From Eudorina sp. 2006-703-Eu-15 (lineage: Eukaryota > Chlorophyta > Chlorophyceae > Chlamydomonadales > Volvocaceae): 64,000 nucleotides of DNA. The DNA lies in the NCBI GenBank assembly GCA_003117195.1, contig BDSI01000108.1:194614-258613 (forward strand), given 5' to 3'. Numbering within the stretch: position 1 is the first letter of the stretch; each line of letters starts with the position of its first letter. Below the pieces are notes generated by a model, which saw only the letters and a program-made list of their open reading frames with translations, had not been told where the DNA came from and searched no databases. A program made the position numbers and the translations under genes. This document shows, piece by piece, positions 35,561-46,600 of this stretch.

Positions 35561-38500
35561 ATGGCGTCTTCTGAAGGCGTCTCTTTCAGATGGGAGGTGT
35601 TCAACAGGTGGTGCGACGAGTACTCGCAGCTGAATAATGGAAATAAGCCCAAAGTGGAGGACGTAAGAAGGTAGGTTGCGATGCGGGCGCAAAGTTGGCA
35701 ATCAAAACCTGTGACCTTGAACGCGCCGTCGCATGCAACACCACGTTCTCCGTTTAGAATCCTTTGCGGTATGTGCCTCAACCCGGCATGAATCTCATTG
35801 TTGAATTCATATGCTCATCATGCCAGTCAATGGCTGGCCCTTTTCGAAGTCATGCGAGCGTCGGCGCGCAACATATCCGGCCGTTCGGCGGCACTTGAGC
35901 CCCGAAGCCTCGGCTTTGCGTTGGCCCTATCCTTTGCTCATATTTATGCTATGTACGCCTGGGTTCACACCAAAGGCGGTGAGGCATGTTGCACACGGCC
36001 ACCGTTGACCACTTGACTTTCATTTAATCTTGCTGAGCAAAGCGAATATCCCGAAGAATACCTAATATTAAAGTTATGCAACCACTTTATTGCATTCATC
36101 CAGGTGGCATCGAGAAAATGCAGAGAAAGTATGGCCTGACAGCAGCGAGCGTCCCTCCGTTTTCCTTGCTGTCAGTCACAACAAAGGGAGGAGGTAAGCG
36201 CTTCTAAAGTTCGTAGATGAGCAGCTGTCGTGACAGGAGCTCGCTGACATGTTTCCGCATGTCCTTCTTCGCCTCTGCTTGCCAGAGTGCGGGGCCATAA
36301 GACGTGTGAATACTACAAGAGATACCGTGCCGGCAAGGCCGCTGAACAGCAGGTGCGTGTGTATTAGTGCGTGGGGGTTTATGTGCTGGCCGTTTCGGCG
36401 CACAGCGGTACAGGTGTCGGAGATGTTGCCACTCCCGCAGCTGCACTGACAATCAGCCAGCTTACTTCAGTGAATCATGCAAAGAGTCTGTAAGAACAGG
36501 GCCTGATGTTTTCCCCTTCTTACTGTACCCAGATAGGTCACCTCCACTTGTGCACTCCGCATCGGCTATTCGCGTACTGAAATGCCGTCGTGCTGCACCC
36601 GCCCTGCACCGTACAGCTGGCTGCGCGCCTGCAGCCAGCGGCGTTGTCAGGTCGCCGCATCCTCGCGGTCACAGCCGCAGCGCGCAAAATCAACACAGAC
36701 TGCGGGCGGACCGTCGTGAAGCGTGGGTCCTCGGACGATGTCAATGGCCCATGTGGGTCAGACCCACATGATGAAGACCCGAGCGATCTGGGTCACACTG
36801 GCAAGCGGCGCCGCATGCGCACCTTCTCGCGGTCTTTCATCGGTCAGTCCGTCAACGACCCGCACCGCGGCGCCGGGTTGCCCAGGTCCTCCTCCGATGG
36901 GCCCTCTGAGGATCCCTCCTGGGCTTCCGGCGCCGAAACCAGCAACGAGGAAGACGATGGGGTGGGCTACGACAGTGGAACTCACCGTGTCATGCCAGCC
37001 ATGGGCCCCGCTCGTCGCTTCACGGCGGCCCCGCCCTACACGCACGCTCGGGGGCGTGCGGCGGGGACCCAGGTAGGGGTGCACATTACAGTGGTTCGCC
37101 GCGACGCAGACGGCCGCACGATCCAGGTGGAAACGCAGCCAGCGTGGGGCGGTCCAAGTGAGCAGAGCGGTCGGCAGGCCGCCCTCCCGCATCTGCTGAA
37201 CGTCAAAGCGTCAGCGGTTGCGCAGCCTGCTGCTTCTTCCCCTGGCGGCAGCGGCGGCAGCGACTACAGGCAACCGCTGCGGGAAGGGTCTGTGTTTCAT
37301 CCCACAGACAGCGGCTATAGACGCCACTTTGCCACAAAGCGCGCGTGGGGCCGCGGCTGCGGTGGGGCGCCACCCTGCCACGGCGGCAGCAGCGAGCAGG
37401 GCGAGTCCGTGTCCTGCGAGGGCTCGGGTGCGGCATCAGTTGGTGAAGGCGAGGAGGTAGGCCAGCCGCGCCGGCGAAAATGCGATGATGATAACGGAGG
37501 CAGCGCTGGTTCTCACGAGTGGGGTTGGACCGGCCACGCGCCGAAGTGCCATCCGGGGGTCGCGCCGCCCGCGTGCCGCCGGGTGCGAAGCCGCAGCGAG
37601 CCGGACAGGGCCGGCCCCCCACCTCTCAGCGGATGCGTGTCCACTCCGATCGGCCCCGTTCCGGTTTACCGGGTCGGCAGCGTCGCCAGGGCGCCGAACC
37701 GGATCGGCGGGCCCCGGCATGCGAGGTCAGTTATGCGGGCCGGTGATGACGCGGCGGCTACCAGGGACCCGTTGGACTTGCTGGCGGAGGCGGCGTGTGG
37801 CGCGTTGGCAAGCCCTCGACCCATGGGTTACGACGGGGACGACCTTGAGGCACACGAGACAGCGCAAGGGGCTGCTGAACCCTTGCCTGCAGCTAAGCCC
37901 GTGGACGCGCAAGGCCGCATGGTGGCTTGTGGGCACGTGGGGCGACCCAGCAGCAGCGCCGACTCTGATAGCGCGCAGGCACGACAGGAGCAGGCCGTGG
38001 GGAAGCCGGCGTCTGCGGGAGGCAGGCAGGATGGGAAGCGTTCGCCGGACACGGCGGACCAAGTTGACGCGTGCGGCCAAGAACACGCCTGCGTTCAGCG
38101 GCACCAGCAGCAACAGCCCGCGGGGCCCCCACTGCTCGTAGAGGGGACGGCGCTTGAGCTGGTGAAGCATGAGCCCTCCAACCCGGCTGGACAGACCGAG
38201 AAGCCAAGCGGGGACGGGGGTTGCGTTGCGGCAGCGGGCCAGCCCACGGAGCTGCCGGAAGTGGTGGCCGCGTACGAGTCCGGCGCGAGCGGCGGTGGGC
38301 CCTGCAGTGGCGGGGCTGCGGCCGTCAAGCCGGAAGTTGGACTTGACTCGTTAGGTGACCCTCAGGGCTGTGGGCCGGTGGCGGTATGTGGCGCTCCTCA
38401 GCTGCAGCAACAGCAGCAGCCGGAGCCACAGGATGCAGTGACCGCCACATCACGCTCTTCACCGGACCCAGTCGCGCAGCCGACCCTGCAACTCGAGCAG

Positions 38501-39193
38501 GTGCCGCACTCCCCGCCGCCCAAGGGCCCGGTCGTGGCGGCAGGCAGCGACCGGGCGGTGGCCTGGCCTGCAGACGCCTCCTGCGCGGATGGCACCGCGG
38601 CGGGGGCGTTGAAGACCCCCGCCGCGGTGCAGAGCGCCTGCGGCCTCGGCGCTGCGCCCAAGCTGCATGTCGCGGAGCTGGACGCGGCGGAAGTGGCCGG
38701 CAGGGCGGTGTCAGCGAACTTGGAACTCGCGGGCGTAGCAGCTGCGCTGCTGCAGGGGCAGCCGGCAGGGCTTCCATTGAGCCACCCGTCGCCTGTTGGT
38801 GGGCTGGGCATGGGTCTGGGCCTTGGGCCTGTCGCCGCATCTTTGCCGGCTCTGCCGTTCTCCGGACTGGCAGTGGGCACACTGCCGCTGCCAGAGGTCC
38901 TGCAAGCTGCGGCGGCCATGGCCGCGGCGACGGCAGCGTCGGCTCCGCCGCCGCCGGTGCTGCCCCCGATGCTGTGGCCGTCGTTGGCCAGCGGCGTCAG
39001 TCCCATGCTGCCGGGCGCGCCACCCCTGACCGCAGCGGCCGCTGCTGCAGCGCCGCTGTTCGCGGACGCGTCGGTGTTTGGGGGCGCTCTCGTGGGTGCG
39101 GGCAGCACCGGCAGCCAGCTGCTACCCATGATGCGGCTGCTGCAGATGCAGATGGCGACTCGGAGCCTGGACCCGGGTTCCTGCCACGACTAG
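35561..39193 (+). CDS. Large low-complexity protein with compact N-terminal domain, possibly VARL (RegA-like) regulator
   Basis: Four exons keep phase: 35561-35670, 36104-36193, 36286-36352 and 36617-39193, giving 947 residues. Residues about 8-88, spread over the first three exons, form one Trp/Arg-rich unit: SFRWEVFNRWCDEYSQL, VEDVRRWHRENAEKVWP, SVFLAVSHNKGRRRVRG and CEYYKRYRAGKA. The pattern W-x-x-F-x-x-W-C, then WHxxNA, then YxRYRA resembles what I recall of the volvocine VARL domain (RegA/RLS family, SAND-like DNA binding). That is a recollection of pattern, not an alignment. A basic cluster (KRRRMR) could act as a nuclear signal. The remaining ~850 residues are Ala/Gly/Pro/Gln-rich, as in transcription regulators. 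The gene structure is well supported; the family name is tentative. Confidence 0.78.
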
Positions 39194-42100
39194 CGGGGTG
39201 CTGTTCCGCTGTGCCAGCCGCGCACGGCCGGTCGGCAGGCGAGGTAGCTGGCCGTGCAACTCAGTGCGTGCATCGCAGCCCGCGGCGCCATAAGGTCATG
39301 CGGACACGCACGCATGCGCGCTCGGGGGTTGGCGACATGTGAGGCGGCTTAATGAGGGCAATTTTGCGTCCATGGGCGGGCAGGGCTGCGAGGTGTCGCA
39401 CAACGCCTCTGCTCACGGGCGGGCTGTGGTCGAGTCGCGGTCACTGGGATGCGGTCTCGTTGCAGTGCTGGCAGCACAGTTTTGGAAACGCCGCCCAGTA
39501 ATCAGCACTGGCGCGAGCGCATTTTTGCTCCCAAGGCTTTTCTCTTCATCTGGTGATGGCGCCTCTCAAAGGGCCCGTTGACCATCACGACGCATGGTCA
39601 ACGGGTGCGGGCCCGGGTGCGGGCCCGGGCGGGGTTCTGCTCCGAATACGGCGAAGAATGGGGCTTTCATGGGTCCATTACTCCCCTTGTTGACCACCAT
39701 TCGCGATCCGCGGGCGTCTGGGGGGCGTGTACGGCGGGGTGTTGGCATGTGGCGCTGTCTGCGCCACATGGCGCGGGGTTGCTCAGGGGTTGGGGTTGTA
39801 GAAGAAAGCAATCCCGACCTATTCGGGGTGGGAGACTGCCATTCGGGTTTTCTTTTGCGAGCTGCTGGGCTGGGTGGTGCATTGTGTGCGAGTAGCCCGC
39901 AGACCTTCGGCCCCGGGACCGCGCGCGCATCTGAATGCAAAGGAGGTCCACCACCAAGGGAGGTACCCCTCCGCGGAGCAATGCAAACCCTAGATTACAC
40001 ACATACGGGCGCCCTGCACTTCAAACCGTTAAGATGATGTCGTGTATGTCGGAGCTGCACGCCATCCGCACCAAACAAGCGCAGCTGCTTGGTGGGGAAT
40101 GGCCGCACTCCCTCCCGGGTGCGTGTGACGCGGAAGACTTCAACCCCTGTCGGACGAATCGCGCGGCTGCGATCCTGTGATTGGGAGGTGGGCAGCGGGG
40201 GCCCTTGATCTGCGGTCGTCCCTACCCTTGTGCCCCTGCGGCGGGACGGCGGGGTCACTGTGCTGCGCAACCGGCTCATCTGGGCTCGTCCTAGCCTCCG
40301 CGGAACAACCGTTGTTCTGGGTATTTAAGAACCGGCCTGAACGAAGCGCAATAGGTATTGTGGGAGCCACAGCGGGGGCGATTTCATTTCGGGAGGCTTC
40401 CTCGACGGTGGGCTGCGGCCCGCTGGGCCGCTGCTTGATGGTATTCGCAACTCGGACCCTGCGGGCGCCTTGCGGCCCAGCGGGGTGAGGGTACGGCCCT
40501 TGTGCGGTTTCGCTGTCTTTTATTGACAAAAAGAGGGTACGGCTGATGTGGGCAGAGCAGCGCCTGGATGGGCCCTGGGCGGGGCGGGGCGGGGCCGCGC
40601 GCGGATGCTGGGGCGCCGGAATGCCTGAAGACGACGATGAGGGGGAGATTGCCGTGGAGGGCCATGGAGGACGGGTGGTCTTTCGCGGTTCTGTTGGGGT
40701 TCTTAGGTCGGGTGCTGGAAAGGGCGCCGCAGTGCCGACGGCCGAGGGGTCGGGCGCATTGCCCGGAGGTGGAAGGGAGCGGCAGCAGCAGGTGGTGGTG
40801 GGGGTTGCGGCGTGGCGCTCTCTCCGGCGGGAGCGGAGGCAGTGGACTGCAGGAGTGGGCGGAGGGGCCTCACCGCGGCAACGGCCGTAAGGGGGCCTGT
40901 TGCGGGCCAGCGATGGTACACGGCACGGGCGGGTACTCGCGTTACCACTTGCCGGTCCCTCTCCACCGACGAAAGTGGGTATGTGACCAAAGAAGCAAAA
41001 CGGGAAGACTGTTTGCAGGGTTTCACAAACAATCGTGTCGCATGTACGGCACGTGGGGATGTGGGTGTTTGGCGGGGGCTCACCTGTGGCCCCCCCTTCA
41101 TCTTCCCTGCCTCCCTGGCCGGTGACATCTCACACAACAACATCCTTGCTCCTGCGGGGGCCCCGTGCAGCCCCGTACGGCAACAATTCGGGCAGCTGTC
41201 GAACCGCACTCCCCGACCTCAATGCCCTCTCACCGTCACTATTTTCCTCCCCTAAGATGCACTGGATGCGGATGTGGGTGCATACGGCCCGCAGCCGCCC
41301 CGGGCCCGGCTGGCTGTGATCAGCCCCATAGCATGCGCCCGCCCATGCTCTAGGGGAGTGTGCCTATATGTCACAGAGCGCCCATGTCAGTGTGTACGCT
41401 GTTGGTTGCCGCGATCGATTTCCTATCCGCGCCCCGACGGAACGGATCACCCGTTATTGGATGCGTCACCCTCGTGCGTGTTTTGTGTGAGCGTGCGTAC
41501 GTGTGTGTGTGTAAAGGACAGCCAACGTGAGCGTGTTGTGCCTGGTTGTTGCTGTACGTGGTGGAGGACGCACGACGTCACACGGGTCGCCGAGGTCGTC
41601 GCGTGCTGGCGCCCGAGCGTTGCGGCCTGGTCGTGCCGGGTGGGAGGTGGACCTTGAAGAGGCAACGTTTTCTTGGGAGGGGCTGGGGCGGGTCGGGCGG
41701 GCTGGGGCGGCGAGGATTTTCGCCGCGCCTGTGCAGCCCGCCAGCGCCGCCCTGCGGTCTCGGACGAAGTCGACGCATTGTCGTGGAGGAAATGTTTGCT
41801 CGTGACCTGTCGTATCGTGATCGGTTCTAGCTTCGGGTCTGGTCGGGAGGCCTTGGCTCGGAACGTGGTGTGGCGGCCGTGACTGAACGTCCACGTCGCC
41901 ATCCGGGTGGGCAGGTGCGAGGTCCCCCTCACGAAACGCTGGGACGGAGGCTGGGTGCCAGCGGGCGGGGGGACGTACCGTAACCTTTCGGGGGCGGCGA
42001 AGAACCACTCGTGGACGTAATGGTACTCAGCGGACCCGTGGGTCGGCGCTGGGCATTTGGCGTGTGTGCCGTGCGGGGTGCCAACCACCTCATCCCCACC

Positions 42101-43621
42101 TTGTCTTGAGAGGGGCGGCGTCGAGACCGGGTGAAAGGCACCGGCGGGCGCCGTCAGCCCTGCGCTGGAGGCCAGGGCTATGTTGCAGCAGGAGGAAGCG
42201 GAAGAGCGAGAGCGGCTGTCTGTGCTGCAGCACCACCAGCGGGTGGCGGCTGTCAGCGGGTTGGTCCCGGTGGGGGCCGCGTGTGTGTGCGGCCCACCAC
42301 CTGAAGGGGGTTGCCCGGTCGTGTTGGTCCATGTAGTTGTGCGCAGCGAAGCGTTTGGTTTGGGTGAGGGAAGCTGTCGGCGGTGCGCGTGCATGCGGCA
42401 CGGCGCTGCCACTTCGAAATTGCGAATCCCCGCAACCCAGTTCTTCAGCCAACGATGTGGTACCGGACCGCCGCTGCGGTGGGCCTCTGCGGTGCCGCGC
42501 CCTTGTCCGGCGGCCTTGTGTTGGGCACCGCGGGGTGCTATCACACCGGGAACGCATGCGATACGGATGTCGGCGGCGGCGATTGAGGGGTCTATCCTGG
42601 GTACACTGTGCAGTGCAAGGGCACCGCAGCACTGAGCAGACTTGGCCTCGCGGGGTCCCAGCAGCTTTAGGGCCGTTGCTAGCAGCACGCACTGCCCCAC
42701 TGCCCTCCCACCAGGAGCTCCTTGGGGGTGGGGATTGGGCTGGGCAGCGCCAGCTGGGATCCACCGGGTGGACGTTTGATGACGAGCATTCACCGCCGTG
42801 ACGCGCATGCGTGTGTGTGCCTGTGTTCCATGGGGCCAGTCCCCAGACGAACACCCTGAGTTTGGTTTTTCTTTTTAGCCCCCAGGCGAACGGGTGATTG
42901 GACCGACACGGTGAAGTTGTTGCATGCATCCCGGTACGCGGCTGTTACTACCAGGCCGCCGGGTTGCGATGGGTGATTTGGAGGCTCGTGACCAGCCCGG
43001 ACTGGGGTCAGGCGTGCTCTATTGGCTTTTCATCGTCTACTTCCTGCGAGGCAAAGCAAGGCCATGTGGCCTGGCACGCGGTTGACAACAACAGCCAGCA
43101 CATGTAATCTAACCAATCTTGGAACCAGCCAATCGACTTCATGCGTCGCGCACGGTCCCACGGAGGTAGCCCCGGGGTGTGAGGCGGCACGACACGCTGA
43201 TGCGTAGCGCCTTATCCCGAATCTTCCCAACAATCGGGTTCCAAGCGCGCGTGGCCCGTTGCTGCGTTGCAGCCCCGACCCTCACTCCGGCCCCCTTGTG
43301 TCCGCACCTCGAGGCTCCTCCCTATGCACCACCCTACACACCCACACGAGGCAATGGGCACAACGCGTGCTCTTCTGCACACGATCGCGGGCGTTGCCTC
43401 CAGGCAAACCAGAAAATATAACATGTTCTCTGTCCCCCCGAATCAATTAAATCCGTCCAATCGTCATAGCTCGAGCAGATCAGTACAATCGTTGTCGGTC
43501 GAACAGATCCACACAGTAGCCACGGGCCGTTCCCATCACCGCGGAGGATGCGCGGCTGCGTCACAACGCCCTCTGACCCCCTCCTGCTGCGGTCCCGTCC
43601 CCCCGTGTCGACTCCGTGTCA
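39194..43621. other. Gene-poor convergent 3' interval
   Basis: About 4.4 kb between the stops of a plus-strand and a minus-strand gene. Apart from a hairpin at 39574-39605 I find no supported feature. A 453-codon open frame on the minus strand (41447-42808) has no domain, no neighbours in phase and an Arg/Ser/Pro/Thr-rich make-up typical of chance frames in GC-rich DNA. Confidence 0.4.
39574..39605. repeat. Inverted repeat (12-base stem, 8-base loop)
   Basis: CCCGTTGACCAT at 39574-39585 pairs perfectly with 39594-39605 across an 8-base loop. It lies about 380 bases after the stop of the preceding plus-strand gene, so it may fold in that transcript. Confidence 0.8.
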
Positions 43622-46600
43622 TCACTTGAGACCCAGGGCGCTCAGCTGCGCCAGCGCCGCCGCCGCTGCCGCCTCCTTGGCCCTCTTCCGATTGGACTGC
43701 GGGAACGGTCACAAGGGGCCCCGGGCTGAGAGCCTGTGAGTCAGGGTTCTCGCACCAGGGCAGGTCTACCGAAGGACGCGTCCGGTCCTTCACAGCACGA
43801 CTGCGCGATCAGCCTTACTTTCAGACTCACGTCAAGAGAACATTTTCAAAACTGCGCTGCTGCCAGAGCGACGGTCAAAGGGGGGGGGGAGGTAGCGGGC
43901 ATGGACGGGGAAGGGCTGTAGTGGGCGGGAGGAGGTGCATCGAACCCTGGCGGCGGCGGCGCACGACCCCTGTGGCCTTTGGTGCCGCTGGGTCTGTAAC
44001 GTGCACCGCTACGCTACCGGTCCGTGTCCCGAGGCGGTCCATCCTGACAACCCGAAGCAACCCGGGAGTAATCTGGCAAAACCGACCACAGCCCAGCAAA
44101 GTACGGCCCTCCAGACCGGACCCACCGGCCACCGCCCCCTCCCGGCCCGCCCCCTCCCGGCCCGTCCCCTCCCGGTCCGTCCCCTCCCGGCCCGCCCCCT
44201 CCCGGCCCGTCCCCTCTCGATCCGTCCCCTCCCGGCCCGCCCCCTCCCGGCCCGTCCCCTCCCGGCCCGCCCCCTCCCGGCCCGCCCCGCCCCGCACCTG
44301 GGGCCCGCTGCTGACCTCACGCACCCCGGCGGCGGGCGGCAGGGTCACGACAGCCGCCGCGCCCGCGCCCGCGCCCGGCATGAACGAGTACTGGGGCTGC
44401 GGCCAGCGCTTCCGGTCGCAGAACTCCTTGAGCGCCTGTGCGCAACCGCCCGGAAGGGGCCGGGGAACGGGAACGGGCCTTGGCAGGGGAACGCAGATGA
44501 TGCGGTGCGCGTGTCTCCGCGAGAGAGGCGGCACGGCGCAGAGCAGCGCTTGTGGACGCCATGGGCACCTCGCCCATCGGAGGACCCCGACCCCGACCCC
44601 TCGCTGTCCCGACACCGGCGCGAGCCCGCTGTACGGGATCTCATTTCTTAATCCCTCCCTCCCGTGCGACTTCACCGGTGTGCGCTCTGAACGCTGCCTT
44701 GTCTGGACCCACCATCACAACGTTCTTGGACTGGGTGGCTCCATAGCCCCGCCCGCCGGCCACCGCTCCGCCGTCGCCCGGCTGGCCGGAACCCGCCTGC
44801 CCGTCCTCGCGGGGACGCTTGGTGCCTGCGGGGGCGAGGAGGGCGACCGGGGGCCAGCAGTCAGCCAGAGGAGCAGGACCCTATTTCCGAGACTGGGTGC
44901 AGCGCTGCACCAGCACATACGTCACCGGGCAAGCCAGCGAGGTCACAGGCCCCCGGGGACCTCCCACCTGGAGGCACGTTAGGACTATAAGCGGAGTGAC
45001 TTACGCTCACGGATCTGACCTGGCGCTCGCTCCCCGCCCGCACGCCGAGTGTGGCCGCCGCCGCCGCCGCCACCGCTGGCCGCTGCGGCCTCCGATCCGG
45101 GCCCCGGGGTGTTGTCGGAGCTGCTCCGGAACTGCAGCGCCCTCAGCCCCACTGTGACCGACCCCGCCAGTCCGGTCAGGCCGCCGCCGCCGTCCCCCGC
45201 CACGTCGGCACCGCCGGCGCCCCGCTTGGCTCCTCGGTTGCCGTGGCCCTGCAGGGTCGAAGTTCAGACCGCCCCCTTCTTGAGGCCTTGTCATGCTTAG
45301 AAGACGAACTCCCAGGGGGCAAAAAGAACCACTGGACGACGGGTGTGTCTTGACGGCCGGAGGTTGACGGCCGAGATGCATGCCGAAGGGCGGCTGCCAC
45401 ACACACGCGCGCGCGCGTCACCCCACGACCCGACCCCTGCCCACAGGAGGCCACACCAAACAAGCTTACCGGCGTCGCCGCCTCAAGTAACGTCCCCTCC
45501 ACCGGCGTGCCTCCCTCGTCGGTGCCGCCACCGCCGTTGCCGCCCAGCCCCAGCGACGCCGTCAGACGGCTGAGATCCGGCTCCGGAACCGCCTCCCCGC
45601 CCCGTAGTGCCGCCATGAGGCGCTCCAGCTCCGCCGCCTCCGCCACCAGCCGCTGCCGCTTCTTGTCCATCTCCCGCAAGAGGGCCTCCTGAGGGGGTCA
45701 CGGACAGGGACAGGAACAGGGACACCGTTACACAGGTAGCAGGACGTGGAGGGCGTTTGACCGCATTCCCTCACCCCTAGCACCACCACCACCACCATCA
45801 CCATCACCACGACCCATCGCTGGCTCTGACACCAGGGCCCCCCCTGTTCCGACCCCAACCCAATCGGCTGACGTTGCCACAAGCCGACATCCACGCCGGC
45901 ACCCACCCATCCACCCATCCCGGCAGCCGCCCACCTCTGCCACCTTGACCCACCCACCCACCCTCTGCGCCGTGTCCAGCTCCCTGCGCGCTCCCCCCGC
46001 CCTCCGGGCCAGCTGGGCCGCCTCCCAGGACTCTCCGCGCGCCTCCGACAGCAGCGGCGGCCACCCCACCGGCACCACCCGCACCGCCTCGCCGCCGTCC
46101 GGAGGTAGGGCGCCCTCCAACCACAACAGCGCGGCCAGGGCGGCAGCCTGAGGGGAAGCCAGCGGGGCCGGAGGTGAACGTGGGGGGGGGGGGCAGCAAG
46201 CAGCAGCATGGTCCCACACCCCACCCACCCGTTCACTCACCCGCTCCCCCCCCCCGCCCCCCCACCCCAAACCACGCAAAATTACACATGCGCACACCAT
46301 CTGTCGGGCTGAACCAAGCTTGCCTCGCGGCCCAGTCCCCCAACATCCTACACGATGACTGCTTCACAGATCCCAGCCCGTCTTACGGCTGAAGTGGTTG
46401 GCCCCTCAAAAAACCTCGCCGAGCCATTCCGCTCGCCCGCCCTCCCCCACCTGGCAGGCCGCGTGTATGCCCCCCGGCACGTGCATGTCCGGAGTGATCT
46501 GCACCCCCAGGTGCGACAGGATGCAGGAGGCCGTCACCAGGGGCCGGCGGGCGGACTTTTTCACCACCAGGCTGTAGCAGGGCTCGGGGAGCTGGAGGGG

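Noticed and set aside
36590..36616. ATG at 36590 as start of the large low-complexity protein
   Set aside because: A CAG acceptor at 36616 and three upstream exons in perfect phase from ATG 35561 give a longer, coherent protein; the 36590 ATG falls in the intron.
41447..42808. 453-codon open frame on the minus strand
   Set aside because: The composition (Arg/Ser/Pro/Thr-rich with no hydrophobic core pattern) and lack of domain or splice partners fit a chance frame in GC-rich DNA. Frames of similar length on the plus strand overlap it.
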